Positions 49,781 to 59,516 are shown, counted from the stretch's first letter. The stretch: 64,000 bases of DNA from an uncultured Candidatus Entotheonella sp. (GCA_958295825.1 OY282375.1:248001-312000); one strand, 5' to 3'. The notes: generated from the letters alone by a model not told the origin. A program made the numbers and translations.

Positions 49781-50914
49781 TTACGGCTGCTTATCGCCCC
49801 AATAGTAATCGGCGATCGTGTCATACGGGCTCATAAACAACCGTGCCGGAACCACAAGCTCGGCGTAGGCCCGCTGCGAGTCCAGCACCTTCTTGAAGAA
49901 CGGGTCCTTGGCGGATTCGCGCTCCGCGATCTTGTCCCACGATTTCAAGTGCGCCAGAAGGATGTCGTCGGGCGTTTTGACCAACGTTACGCCGCGCTTG
50001 TCGGTAAAAGTATTCAGCGCCTCGGCGTCCATGCGGTTGAACTCCAGCAGCGACTGGAACGCCGCCTGGAAGGCCGACGCCTTGACAATGGCCTGCAGTT
50101 CCGGCGACAGGTTGTCCCAGACGTCCTTGTTGATCAGCAAGTCGCAGGAGCCGGCAATCTCGTGTGCGCCGGGGTAATGATAGAACTTCCATACCGTGTC
50201 GAATCCCTGCCGCAGGTCCTCGGCCGGGGTGTACCACTCGGTGGCGTCCAGCACGCCGCGTTCGCCGGCGGGCAGCACCTCGCCGCCCGGCAGCGTGACG
50301 ACGGAAAGCCCCATGTCCTTGTACACCTCGGACGCCAAGCCCGGAACCCGGTACTTGAGGCCCTTGAGCTCGTCAACACCGTTCAGCGGCTTTTTGAACC
50401 AGCCGAGCGACTGGGGCGTGGTCGGGAAAATAGGGAAGGCAACGATGTTCATGCCGAGAATCTGTTGGTAAAACTCGTTCAACAGTTCGAGACCGCCGCC
50501 CTGGAATTCCCAGCCCCAGAAATCAAGGGTGCTCATCCCGAAGGGGCCGCCGGGCACGGAGGTGAACAGGGCCGCCGCCATGTGCTTGCCCATGAAGTAA
50601 TATGTGCAGGTATGGGCGCCGTCCAGAACGCCGCGATGCGTGGCGTCGGCCACATCGAAGGCGCCAACGATAGCCCCCGCCGGAAACCCGTCGATTTTCA
50701 CCCGTCCACCAGACATCTGCTCGACCCCCTGGGCGAATTTCTGCATGTTGGTGAACAACAGACTGGAAGGCGGAAAGCTCGCCTGAATCTTGAGGACGGT
50801 AGTATCGCCCTGCGCCATCGCGGCAGTGGGCGTCAGGGGGTGTTGCGGGAAAGGCGCGGCCAGAAGAAGGGTCACGGCGCATACCGCGAGGAATCTAAGC
50901 GCAAGCTTATGCAT
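49781..50914 (-). CDS. TRAP transporter periplasmic binding protein (DctP family), second orphan
   Basis: A 377-residue exported solute receptor. The signal peptide is MHKLALRFLAVCAVTLLLAA with cleavage after AMA-QG. Core motifs are QMSGGRVKIDGFPAGAIVGA, LKGLKYRVPGLASEVYKDMG, and LPGGEVLPAGERGVLDATEW. No DctQM genes are adjacent. The ATG at 50914 follows CAGGGAGA; a frame start at 50956 is less likely. It is divergent from a gluconolactonase-like gene, which together with the aldolase beyond suggests uptake of a sugar acid or 2-keto acid. It shares wording with the protein at 17708-18829 but is clearly diverged from it. Confidence 0.9.
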   Translation of the reverse strand: MHKLALRFLAVCAVTLLLAAPFPQHPLTPTAAMAQGDTTVLKIQASFPPSSLLFTNMQKFAQGVEQMSGGRVKIDGFPAGAIVGAFDVADATHRGVLDGAHTCTYYFMGKHMAAALFTSVPGGPFGMSTLDFWGWEFQGGGLELLNEFYQQILGMNIVAFPIFPTTPQSLGWFKKPLNGVDELKGLKYRVPGLASEVYKDMGLSVVTLPGGEVLPAGERGVLDATEWYTPAEDLRQGFDTVWKFYHYPGAHEIAGSCDLLINKDVWDNLSPELQAIVKASAFQAAFQSLLEFNRMDAEALNTFTDKRGVTLVKTPDDILLAHLKSWDKIAERESAKDPFFKKVLDSQRAYAELVVPARLFMSPYDTIADYYWGDKQP

Positions 50915-51093
50915 GAATGGTCTCCCTGAGTGATAGTATGTGTGGAATGGCGCCACGTTATAAGCCCGCTAAACTGTTGTCAATACCGGCCACAGATGCC
51001 CCGCCCGGCGTTTTGACCCGAGAAACGGGGCCAAGGTAGAATGCCCCCGCGCCGCAACGCGCGGATCGAAACAACCCAGAAGAGGGGAGCCTC

Positions 51094-51972
51094 ATGACGG
51101 ATGTCAGTTGTGTACTGGACGTGCGGGCCGAGTTGGGCGAATGCCCGGTGTGGAGCAGCGAAGAGCGACGGTTGTATTGGGTCAACATTAACGGGCACAC
51201 GGTCAATCGGTTCGATCCGGCGACCGGCGACAACGAGGTCTGCCAGTTGCCCGAACAGGTCGGCTCCTTCGTGCTGCGTGAGCAGGGCGGCTTGGTGGTA
51301 GCCTTGCGTTCGGGTTTCCACTTCCTGGAATTCGACAGCACGGCGCTCACCCCAATTGTCGACCCGGAAGCGGACAAGCCTGACAATCGGTTCAACGACG
51401 GCCGTTGCGGTCCCGGTGGGCGATTTTGGGCCGGTACCATGCGCGATCCCCAGGACCCGTCTCAACGCAATGGCGCGCTGTATTGCCTCGACACGGATCT
51501 GAGCTGGCGCACTATGGTGCCCGACATCGGTGTCAGCAATGGTTTGGCCTTCAGTCCTGACGGCGCCACCATGTATTACGCCGACACCCGGCAGGAGACC
51601 ATCTGGGCGTTTGATTTCCAGGCTGAAGACGGAACCCTTAGCAACCGCCGGGTGTTCGCCACCACGCACGACCTGCCGGGCCGTCCCGACGGCGGCTGTG
51701 TGGACGCCGATGGCTTCTACTGGTCGGCAAACGTGGACGGCTGGCAGATGGTGCGATTTGCCCCGGACGGCAGCGTGGACCGCACGGTGAAGCTGCCGGT
51801 GCAGAAGCCGACCATGCCTGCCTTCGGGGGCGACAATCTGGAGATCATGTACATCACCAGCATCGGTTCCGGCGGCAGCACACCCCTGCAGCCTGGCCAG
51901 CCGCAGGCCGGCAGCATCTTCGCCTGCGAACCCGGCGTGCGCGGCCTGCCGGAGCCGAAATTCCTCGGTTAG
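51094..51972 (+). CDS. SMP-30/gluconolactonase-family lactonase
   Basis: Six-bladed beta-propeller lactone hydrolase of 292 residues. The divalent metal ligands match the family: E16 in LGECPVW, N149 in GVSNGLAFSPDG and D199 in RPDGGCVDADG; N101 in RFNDGRCGPGG is the usual substrate-side residue. No signal peptide. The ATG follows GAGGGGAG. The 3' end overlaps the stop of the convergent aldolase gene by 4 bp. It probably opens a sugar lactone ahead of aldol cleavage, which is inference from the neighbours. Confidence 0.88.
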   Translation: MTDVSCVLDVRAELGECPVWSSEERRLYWVNINGHTVNRFDPATGDNEVCQLPEQVGSFVLREQGGLVVALRSGFHFLEFDSTALTPIVDPEADKPDNRFNDGRCGPGGRFWAGTMRDPQDPSQRNGALYCLDTDLSWRTMVPDIGVSNGLAFSPDGATMYYADTRQETIWAFDFQAEDGTLSNRRVFATTHDLPGRPDGGCVDADGFYWSANVDGWQMVRFAPDGSVDRTVKLPVQKPTMPAFGGDNLEIMYITSIGSGGSTPLQPGQPQAGSIFACEPGVRGLPEPKFLG

Positions 51973-52760
51973 AGCGTGTCGACGATCTTGCGCAGCCCCT
52001 CGCCAAGATTCATCAGCGCCGCCTGGTAGATGAAGCGGTCCCAGCCGATGCAAAAGTGGCGCACGCCTAACTGCACGTAGCGCTTGGCCTGCTCCACGTC
52101 GGAAATCTCCATGCGCGGCGGCACGCCGTATTCGATAGACTTTTTGATCACGAGTTCCTCGAAGGGCCGGATCTCCGGTGTGAACATGAGGCTGGGGGCG
52201 CCCCGCGAGAAGCCGAAATCGGCCGGTCCCCATTGATTCATGTCAACGCCCTTGTCCTTCGATACCTGCAGAATCGCGTCCAGTTGATCCACCGCGACGT
52301 CCTTCTCGATCATGATGAGAAACACGACCGATTGCAGGTCGTCCAGGTAGCCGTCGGGGTTGTAGCTCGTCAGCGCCGGACGGCGCAGCTTGACGCCCAT
52401 GTGCCCGCCAATGTCCGGCATGTCGGCGCGGATGGCCTGGTGGCAAAGCTGCACGTCCTCCACGGTGCGGATGTCCGTAAACAACACCGCCTTGAACCCC
52501 GCCCCGATGGCGGCCTGGGCCCAAAACGCCTGACTGCGTTGGTCCGGCTTGATCATCAAGGGCAGGTTGCCGCACTGGCCGGCGCGGGCCATGTGGTAGA
52601 GCAGTTGCATGTCGAAGGCGCTGTACTCGGCGCAGAATTCGCCATAATCGTACAGGCCGGTGTCGCCGATGATTTCTGGCAGGTCGGGGTCAGACGACAG
52701 GTAATGCGTGCCGATGGTGGGTTTGCCGGCGTCCAGTTTCTCGCGCAGCGTGTTAGTCAT
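51969..52760 (-). CDS. HpcH/HpaI-family aldolase
   Basis: Class II aldolase-type protein of 263 residues. The N-terminus MTNTLREKLDAGKPTIGTHY with LSSDPDLPEIIGDTGLYDYG has the standard opening (IGTH...E..G..G.D). The Arg/Glu/Asp residues for metal and pyruvate binding are expected near IMIEKDVAVDQLDAI (E) and QWGPADFGFSRG (D). HFCIGWDRFIYQAALMNLGE ends the barrel. Compared with HpaI, the strand after the N-terminus (FCAEYSAFDMQLLY) lacks the DxEH motif, so chemistry may differ. A start 6 bp earlier is possible. The gene converges with the SMP-30 gene. Confidence 0.82.
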   Translation of the reverse strand: MTNTLREKLDAGKPTIGTHYLSSDPDLPEIIGDTGLYDYGEFCAEYSAFDMQLLYHMARAGQCGNLPLMIKPDQRSQAFWAQAAIGAGFKAVLFTDIRTVEDVQLCHQAIRADMPDIGGHMGVKLRRPALTSYNPDGYLDDLQSVVFLIMIEKDVAVDQLDAILQVSKDKGVDMNQWGPADFGFSRGAPSLMFTPEIRPFEELVIKKSIEYGVPPRMEISDVEQAKRYVQLGVRHFCIGWDRFIYQAALMNLGEGLRKIVDTL

Positions 52761-52943
52761 AATCATGGAGTCGTTCCTTCGTGTAAGGCATGGCAGTGGG
52801 GGGCGTTGCCGGCAATCCGGCGTGGTCGTGTATTATCAAGTTCCAATAACCCATTGTAAACAGTACAATTGGGGCTACTTCCCTTGCCAAAACCGGATCG
52901 GCGGGGTATAGTGCGTGATCTTCTCACCAAGAGGATTGGATGC

Positions 52944-53405
52944 ATGGCAGACAAAGGCGGCAAGAAAATTATCTGCGTCAACAAGCGGGCGCGCTTCGAC
53001 TATGCGATTGACGAGGTGTTCGAAGCCGGGCTGGTTCTGCACGGGACGGAGGTGAAATCCCTGCGGGCCGGGCGGGCGACCTTGAAGGATGCCTACGCCG
53101 AGGCCCGCGACGGCGAGATGTTTCTGCTGCACGCGCACATCAATCAGTACGAACAGGCCAACCGCTTCAACCACGAGCCTGAACGGCCCCGCAAGCTCCT
53201 CTTACACAAGCGGGAGATTCACCGACTCGCTGGCAAGGCGCAGGAGCGGGGGCTGACGATGATTCCAACCCGTATGTATTTCAGCCGCGGCAAGGCGAAG
53301 GTCGAACTGGGCCTCGCCAAGGGTAAGCGGCAATACGACAAGCGACAGGACATGAAACGCCGCGACGCGCAGCGCGACATCGCGCGGGCGCTGGCCGGTG
53401 AGTAA
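52944..53405 (+). CDS. smpB: SsrA-binding protein
   Basis: Partner of tmRNA in ribosome rescue, 153 residues. It carries NKRARFDYAIDEVFEAGLVL, the conserved HGTEVKSLRAGRATLKDAYA and the C-terminal tail KGKRQYDKRQDMKRRDAQRD that folds as a helix in the mRNA channel. ATG 52944 is chosen after GAGGATTGG; an earlier in-frame start only adds sequence unlike the family. Its tmRNA starts 8 bp downstream on the same strand, an arrangement found in many bacteria. Confidence 0.96.
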   Translation: MADKGGKKIICVNKRARFDYAIDEVFEAGLVLHGTEVKSLRAGRATLKDAYAEARDGEMFLLHAHINQYEQANRFNHEPERPRKLLLHKREIHRLAGKAQERGLTMIPTRMYFSRGKAKVELGLAKGKRQYDKRQDMKRRDAQRDIARALAGE

Positions 53406-53413
53406 CTACCAAA

Positions 53414-53774
53414 GGGGGCGAAAGGATTTCGACGGGAGTACATGACGTTACGGTTGCATGCCGAGGACTCCGCTGGCCTCGTAAAAAAGCGGAACAAAAC
53501 ATAATCGCCAACGATTATGAAGTAGCTCTGGCCGCTTAATCCCGGCCAGCGTCTCCCTGTCACCCGCCCACGGTGTCAGGACCAGGCGCCACGATGTGGG
53601 ATAGTCCGTTGCTCCCCCTGCCTGGGGAGAGCGGGGGCGAAATTTAATCCAGGCTAGCGTCTTCCTTGCCCGGCTGGGGAGGTTTGGGAAGAGGCGAAAC
53701 CATTTTCCCCGGATAAGCATGTAGACACTGTGGCCGAAGGCTTTCGGACGCGGGTTCGATTCCCGCCGCCTCCA
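53414..53774 (+). ncRNA. ssrA: Transfer-messenger RNA (tmRNA), one-piece form
   Basis: The 5' end GGGGGCGAAAGGATTTCGAC and the 3' end GGTTCGATTCCCGCCGCCTC plus CA form the tRNA-like part, with a 7-bp acceptor stem GGGGGCG/CGCCTCC (one G-U pair). The open frame for the tag runs 53507-53539: GCC AAC GAT TAT GAA GTA GCT CTG GCC GCT TAA. With the alanine carried by tmRNA the tag is AANDYEVALAA. The resume codon follows ATAATC, similar to the TAGTC that precedes it in E. coli. CCA is not encoded. The one-piece form is complete, about 361 nt. Confidence 0.95.
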
Positions 53775-54028
53775 CTCCTTCCGATTCGTATAACTTCTTG
53801 AAATGCGAGGAAGTTAAGTCTTCGTCAGTTGCCACCTCCAGGGTCCCGGACACTCCAAATCACATTTGCCATGCCTTCCACCAATCTGCTGGCGTCGGTC
53901 CAGCCGCGTCTGCACGTACCGTTGCATCGTCAGCATCGGGGTCGCGTGACACATAAGGGCATTTCTAGAAGCTATCTCATAAATCTGAGAGAGTGGCGCC
54001 CCTGTTTCATGGTTGGTTCACAGTAAAG

Positions 54029-54500
54029 GACGTGGCCGATGGCACAAGACCTCACGAACGCTCAATGAGCCTTCATCGAACCGCGGCTGACGATGCCCAA
54101 GCGCGCCGACGACCGCGGGCGCCCCTGGCGAGATTCGCACGCCGTGCTCAACGGCATCCTCTGGCACGACTTCAGCCCTGGCTGCCCAACAAAGTGCGGG
54201 GCGTCCCCCGCGTTGACGACCGAAAGGTTATCCGTGGCATCAGCCACGTCATCCGATGCGGATGGATGGGGCGCGACGCGTCCGCCTGTTACGGCCCCCC
54301 ACAAGACGCTCGACAATCGTTTCGTGCGCTGGCGTAAAGCTGGGGTCTTCAAGTGCGTGTTCCAAGCCCTGGCCTCCGAAAGCACCGCCAACGGGACGCT
54401 CAGGATCGATGCCACGCATCTCAAGACACATCGCACCGCACAGCCGCGTAATACACATCCATCAGGAACGGATAGCGGCCAAGCACCGACCAGCCTCATG
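54029..54500 (+). pseudogene. Chimeric IS5-family transposase relic
   Basis: The first part (54038-54165) encodes ADDRGRPWRDSHAVLNGILW, the opening of one IS5-subgroup transposase, after a stop-containing MAQDLTNAQ-AFIEPRL reading. At 54165-54170 it changes in the middle of a codon context to a different IS: in another frame RLQPWLPNKVRGVPRVDDRK and VIRGISHVIRCGW, then GPPQDARQSFRALA and, shifted again, APHKTLDNRFVRWRKAGVF with LRIDATHLKTHRTA. This second part is related to the transposase at 7772-8412 but not copied from it. Two element types were joined by a deletion or insertion, and several frameshifts followed. Confidence 0.7.
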
Positions 54501-54562
54501 GTATATAGTTTCCCCTTGATATACTGTCTTCTCCCATCTCGCCACACCTTCCGAGAAAAGCC

Positions 54563-56653
54563 ATGAGAAAATCCTGGTTATTCCCCGTTGCAGCCCTGGT
54601 CTGGTTGCTGACCTCCTGCTTTGTCCCCGCTGATTCCCAGACCTCTGAACAGCCGTGCATGGCGCCCGCCGACCACACGCAAAACCCGGGAATCATCCTG
54701 CAGGCGCAGAAGCTGGAATACTTTGAAGCCGAAAACCGTCTGGAAGCCACCGGCAAGGTGTCCGTGATCTATGGTGACACGTTACTGCTGGCCGACCGCA
54801 TGGAGATGAACACGGAAAGCGGTGTCGGCACGGCGACGGGCGACGTGCGGATGTCTACCCGCGAGGACCATTTGCGGGCGTCGCGGATGGACTTCGATCT
54901 CACCAACGAACGCGGTCTGGTTTACGACGCCAGCGGCGTCCTGGGCAACGCGTATCGCATCCGCAGCGAGCGTCTGGAACGCCTCGGGCCGCAGCGCTTT
55001 GTGGCGCAGCGCGGGCGCCTTACGACGTGCACCGGGCAGCTTCCCGCCTGGGAAATCCGCGCTCGCAGCGCCCACTTCGGCGCGGGCAAGTACATGACGA
55101 TGCAGCACCCGTCCTTCCGCATCAAGGGCGTGCCGGTGTTCTACCTGCCGTACGCCGTCTTCCCATACCGGGACGAGCGCACCACCGGCTTTCTGCCGCC
55201 GAATCTGGGCAGCGGCAGCAACCACGGCGCCGTGGTCAGGGGCGAGTTTTTCTGGGCCATGACGGACTGGATGGACAGCACGCTCGGCCTCGAATACTTC
55301 AGCGAGCGCGGCTATCGGCCCTATGCGGAGTATCGCTACAGCCTCGACCCGCAGTCGGATGGCCTGGTGCAGGGCGCTTACATTCGCGACCGCAAAACGG
55401 GCGACGACCTGTGGCGGGTGTTCCTGCAGCAGCGGCAGGCGTTCGGCTGGGGCATCAGCGCCCTAACGCAGCTTGACCGGCGTAGCGATCGCGACATCCA
55501 CCGGCGTTTTGCGCACAACATTCGGCAGGAGGCGGTGATTCGCACGGCGTCGTTTGGCAACCTCAGCAAGCGCTTCGCCAATGCCCGCGCGACGCTGAAG
55601 GTGGACTGGTTCGAGGGTATCCCGGACGGCGGCGGCGATGAGACGTTCGCGCGTCTGCCAAGCCTGCACGTGGAGCAGTTCCTGACGCCACTGCTGGGGC
55701 CGGCGTACTTCTCGGTGAGCGCCGCCGCCGACCGGATGCGGGCGTCGAACGTGCGCGACAACGCCATCGTGCAGCGTTTCGACCTGTTTCCACAAATCAG
55801 CGTGCCACTACGGCTGGCGCCATGGCTGCAAGTCACCGGCAGCGGCGGGCTGCGACAGACGTTTTATGAACCCGAGGGCGTAGCGGAGGGCGGGGTGTCC
55901 AGAACGGTTGCCGACGTGCGCGCCAGCGTGCAGGGGCCGGCTTGGAAGCGGCGCTACGCGGGTCGCGGCGACAGTGTTCTGGTCCACCTGCTGGCGACAC
56001 GGCTGGATTACCGGTATGTGCCCGAGGTGGATCAGGACGACCTGCCGGCCTACGAAACCCTTGACGAACGTGAGCACCTCCTCGACCCGTTGGAAACCCT
56101 GACCCTGCTCGACCGCATCGGCCCGGCGAACTACGTCAAGCTGAGACTGGCCAATCGCTTCTTCGTCCGTGACGGCTCGCGGCAGGTACGCGAGGCGGCC
56201 CACCTGATCATCGCCCAGGGTTTTCATCTGGGCCACGGCGGTCCCGCCCAACGCGCCGGGGAACTGGGGTCGCTGGACATCGACGTCGGCGTGCGCCTGT
56301 GGCAACTCTGGAGTCTGGAATCGGTGCTGCGCGTGGCACCGGAGATGGATGAATTGCAGACGGGCAACTGGCGGGTCGCCGTCAACCTGCCGCGTGGCAA
56401 CTCGCTTTTCGTCCAGACCAATTACCGCCGGAATCCAGAGGCGCTTTACGTCATCGGCGGCACGCAGGCGACGGTGCTCAGGGGCCTCACGGCGGGTTAC
56501 GACGCACGTTACGACGCCTTGCAGGGACAGGTTCGCGAGCACGGCATCACCCTGAGCTACCAAGCGCAATGCTGGAGTGTCAATGGCAACCTGCGTGTGC
56601 TTCACAACGGCGACAAGTTCTTCCAGGTGAGAACGGACCTCTTGTACTTCTGA
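54563..56653 (+). CDS. lptD: LPS-assembly outer membrane protein LptD
   Basis: Outer-membrane beta-barrel that places LPS in the outer leaflet with LptE. The 696 residues begin with a signal sequence, then the jelly-roll OstA domain (IILQAQKLEYFEAENRLEAT, GDVRMSTREDHLRASRMDFD, GRLTTCTGQLPAWEIRARSA). After KGVPVFYLPYAVFPYRDERT and GFLPPNLGSGSNHGAVVRGE the C-terminal barrel follows. It is shorter than the 784 residues of E. coli LptD, and the C-terminal cysteine pair is reduced to one cysteine in YQAQCWSVN. The signal ends with LLTSC, a weak lipobox-like stretch that I do not take as real. The msbA-like gene follows 16 bp later. Confidence 0.9.
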   Translation: MRKSWLFPVAALVWLLTSCFVPADSQTSEQPCMAPADHTQNPGIILQAQKLEYFEAENRLEATGKVSVIYGDTLLLADRMEMNTESGVGTATGDVRMSTREDHLRASRMDFDLTNERGLVYDASGVLGNAYRIRSERLERLGPQRFVAQRGRLTTCTGQLPAWEIRARSAHFGAGKYMTMQHPSFRIKGVPVFYLPYAVFPYRDERTTGFLPPNLGSGSNHGAVVRGEFFWAMTDWMDSTLGLEYFSERGYRPYAEYRYSLDPQSDGLVQGAYIRDRKTGDDLWRVFLQQRQAFGWGISALTQLDRRSDRDIHRRFAHNIRQEAVIRTASFGNLSKRFANARATLKVDWFEGIPDGGGDETFARLPSLHVEQFLTPLLGPAYFSVSAAADRMRASNVRDNAIVQRFDLFPQISVPLRLAPWLQVTGSGGLRQTFYEPEGVAEGGVSRTVADVRASVQGPAWKRRYAGRGDSVLVHLLATRLDYRYVPEVDQDDLPAYETLDEREHLLDPLETLTLLDRIGPANYVKLRLANRFFVRDGSRQVREAAHLIIAQGFHLGHGGPAQRAGELGSLDIDVGVRLWQLWSLESVLRVAPEMDELQTGNWRVAVNLPRGNSLFVQTNYRRNPEALYVIGGTQATVLRGLTAGYDARYDALQGQVREHGITLSYQAQCWSVNGNLRVLHNGDKFFQVRTDLLYF

Positions 56654-56669
56654 ACGGACGGGCCGATTG

Positions 56670-58415
56670 ATGACCCTGTACCGACGCCTTCTGATTTACG
56701 TTTATCCGTATCGGTACCGGCTGGTAGCAGCGATCCTGTGCAGTGTAGCCGTGTCGGGCACAACGGGGTACGCGGCGCTGCTGGTGAAGCCGATCCTGGA
56801 CGAGATTTTCGTGGCGCGCGACACCACGCGGCTGGTGTTCTTTCCGCTGCTGGTGGTGCTGCTGTACGTCGCGCGGGGCTTCCTGCTATACGGCCAAGCG
56901 TACTTGATGCGGTCGGTCGGGCAGCGGGTCATCCGCGACCTGCGGCAGGAAATGTTTGCGCACCTGCAGGGGCTGCCGATGACGTATTTCAATCGCCAGC
57001 ATACCGGGGTGCTGATGTCGCAGATCATGCACGACGTCACGCTGATCGAGCGCGCCGTCACCGATGCGGTGTCCACCGGCCTGCGGCAGGGCCTGACGCT
57101 GCTGGCGCTGATCGGGGTGGCCATCTACCGCGACTGGGTGCTGGCGATGTGGGCACTGCTGGTGTTGCCGTTCGCCTGCCTGTGCATCGTGCAGCTCGGA
57201 CGCGTCCTGCGGCGGCTGAGCCGGCGAGCGCTGGAGCACGTCGGGGCGCTGAATGCGCTGGTGGCGGAGGTGTTGGGCAATATCCGGGTGGTCAAGGGCT
57301 TTGGGCGCGAAGGCTACGAAAACGCGCGCTTCCGGCGCGGCAACGAGGCATACTACAACGTCATGTTGCGGTCGGTGCGCACCGACGAGATGCGCTCGCC
57401 GATCATGGAGTTCCTGGCCTCGGTGGGGGTCGCGGCGGTGGTCTGGTACGGCGGCTCGCAGGTCATCGCCGGCACGACGACGCCGGGCACGTTCTTTTCG
57501 TTCCTGACGGCTATTTTCATGATTTACGAGCCGCTGCGGCGGTTGAGCCGCATCAACAGCACCATCCAGAACGCCCTGGCGGCGGCGGGGCGAGTCTTCG
57601 GCCTGCTAGACACGCCGGGCGAGGCGGCGGAAGAAAACGGCAAGCCGATATTGCCGCCGATCCGGCACGGGCTGGCCTTCAACAACGTGTCGATGCGCTA
57701 CGACCCCAACGCGGCCTTGGTGCTCGACAACGTGTCGCTGGAGGTGCCGGCAGGCAACGTCGTGGCACTGGTCGGCACGAGCGGCGCCGGCAAGACGTCG
57801 CTGGTGCACCTGATTCCGCGTTTTTACGAGCCGGAGAGTGGCTGTATCACCATCGACGGCCGGGATATCCGGGAGGTGTCCCTGGCGTCGCTGCGTTCGC
57901 AGATCGGCATCGTCTCGCAGGACGTCATCCTGTTCGACGACACCGTGCGGCGCAACATCCTGTACGGCGATCCGCAGGCCGACGATGAGCGGGTGATGGC
58001 GGCGGCCTACGCGGCCTACGCGCACGACTTCGTGATGCAGTTGCCGGACGGTTACGACACGATGATCGGTGAACGCGGCGTCAAACTTTCCGGCGGCGAA
58101 AAGCAGCGCCTGGCCATCGCCCGCGCCCTGCTGCGCAACGCCCCGATTCTCATCCTCGACGAGGCCACTTCCGCCCTCGACAGTGCCGCCGAACGCATGG
58201 TGCAACACGCCCTCGAGAACCTGATGAAGGACCGCACCACCTTCGTCATCGCCCATCGCCTCTCCACCGTTCGCCACGCCGACCTCATCGTCGTCCTGCA
58301 CGAAGGCCGCGTCGTCGAGCGTGGCTGCCACGCCGACCTCCTCGCCACGTCCGGCCCCTACCGCCGCTTGTACGACCTGCAATTCCGCACGCAGGAGCTG
58401 GCGTCGGATGGGTGA
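56670..58415 (+). CDS. msbA: Lipid A flippase-type ABC transporter (MsbA-like)
   Basis: Fused exporter half-transporter of 581 residues in the inner membrane. The first 310 residues contain six helices with YVARGFLLYGQAYLMRSVGQ and LPMTYFNRQHTGVLMSQIMH (coupling region). The ATPase has Walker A GTSGAGKTS near 369, signature LSGGEKQRLAIARA near 473, and Walker B ILILDEATSALD near 493. MsbA of E. coli has 582 residues. The start is the ATG at 56670; a TTG immediately before is the alternative. Its place after lptD strongly supports LPS core-lipid A export rather than drug efflux. Confidence 0.88.
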   Translation: MTLYRRLLIYVYPYRYRLVAAILCSVAVSGTTGYAALLVKPILDEIFVARDTTRLVFFPLLVVLLYVARGFLLYGQAYLMRSVGQRVIRDLRQEMFAHLQGLPMTYFNRQHTGVLMSQIMHDVTLIERAVTDAVSTGLRQGLTLLALIGVAIYRDWVLAMWALLVLPFACLCIVQLGRVLRRLSRRALEHVGALNALVAEVLGNIRVVKGFGREGYENARFRRGNEAYYNVMLRSVRTDEMRSPIMEFLASVGVAAVVWYGGSQVIAGTTTPGTFFSFLTAIFMIYEPLRRLSRINSTIQNALAAAGRVFGLLDTPGEAAEENGKPILPPIRHGLAFNNVSMRYDPNAALVLDNVSLEVPAGNVVALVGTSGAGKTSLVHLIPRFYEPESGCITIDGRDIREVSLASLRSQIGIVSQDVILFDDTVRRNILYGDPQADDERVMAAAYAAYAHDFVMQLPDGYDTMIGERGVKLSGGEKQRLAIARALLRNAPILILDEATSALDSAAERMVQHALENLMKDRTTFVIAHRLSTVRHADLIVVLHEGRVVERGCHADLLATSGPYRRLYDLQFRTQELASDG

Positions 58416-58501
58416 GACACTGGGAGATAACGGGGTTCATTGAAGGGTGGGATGTCGGATTACGCCTGTGGCTAATCCGCCCTGCGTAAAAGGAGATGGC
58501 G

Positions 58502-59516
58502 ATGACATTGCAGGACTCGCGTTACGTCGTGACGTTGGCGGAAACCAGAAATTTCGCACGTGCCGCGGAAGCCTGCTTTGTCAGCCAGCCGACGTTGAGC
58601 ACCCAGATCAAGAAGCTCGAAGAGGAGTTGGGCCTTGCCCTGTTCGAGCGCACCAACAAGCGTGTCATGCCGACATCAGCGGGTGTTGAGTTGATTGCGC
58701 AGGCGCGGACCGTGTTGGAGGAAGCGGAGAAGCTTCGTCAAATGGCGCAACAGGCCCTCGATCCCATGGCCGGGCCGCTGCGGCTCGGCGTCATCCCCAC
58801 CTTGGGACCGTATCTCCTACCCCATCTCGTCCCCCAGATGCGCACGGATTATCCAGACCTGAGCTTGTATCTGAGGGAGGATTTGACCGCCAATCTGATC
58901 GAGCGGCTGCGTACCGGATTATTGGATGCGATCCTGTTGGCGTTGCCCATTCAGACCGATGGACTGGAACTCATCGAGCTCTTTCGGGAGCCGTTTGTGA
59001 TGGCCGCTGCCAAAGGACAGCCCGTTGGCCGGCAAATCGGAGGTGATGGAGACGGACCTGATGGGCGTGTCGCTGTTGCTGCTTGAAGATGGGCATTGCC
59101 TGCGCGACCAGGCCCTGGCGGTCTGCGGCTTGCCGCAACCGCGCGGCACGGAGGACTTTCGCGCCAGCAGCTTGGAAACGCTGCGGCAGATGGTGGCGGC
59201 CGGTGTGGGCTGCACGCTCCTGCCGGCGTTGGCCGCTGGCACTGCAGGGGCGGACGGGACGAAGCTTGTCAGTACAAAGCTTGCTAACGAGGAGTTGATC
59301 GAGTTGCGCTCCTTCGCGGCTCCGGTCCCCTACCGCACGATTGGCCTGGCCGCGCGGCGAGGGTTTCCCCGCATGGAAATGGTGCGGGCGTTCGCCGAGA
59401 TGATCAAGCGCCACGCACCAAACGGCGTGGAGTTGATCGCATCTCGGGAAGGAACGCCCGCAGCGTCCGGTACTGGGCACCGGACGACTCACCAAGCCGA
59501 GGCTAGGGAGGTCTGA
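58502..59516 (+). pseudogene. oxyR: OxyR-type LysR regulator with a single frameshift
   Basis: Peroxide-sensing transcription regulator. The first frame (58502-59024) reads MTLQDSRYVVTLAETRNFAR, CFVSQPTLSTQIKKLEEELG and GVIPTLGPYLLPHLVPQMRT. The second frame (from 59023) reads LAGKSEVMETDLMGVSLLLL and the redox pair HCLRDQALAVC, the OxyR disulfide region. Together they align end to end with OxyR. At GGACAGCCC-G-TTGGCCGGC one extra base breaks the reading, which would truncate the protein inside the sensor domain. This is either a real mutation or a sequence error; all other parts look intact. ATG 58502 has AGGAG 6 bases upstream. It converges on katA. Confidence 0.85.

Noticed and set aside
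53610-53637. Extragenic repeat like that at 13801-13836 inside the tmRNA
   Set aside because: The G/C-rich hairpin fits the pseudoknot region of the tmRNA and the wording only partly matches the repeat.
53448-53853. Short protein frames over the tmRNA and its flank
   Set aside because: The region is explained by the tmRNA structure; the frames have no ribosome sites or families.
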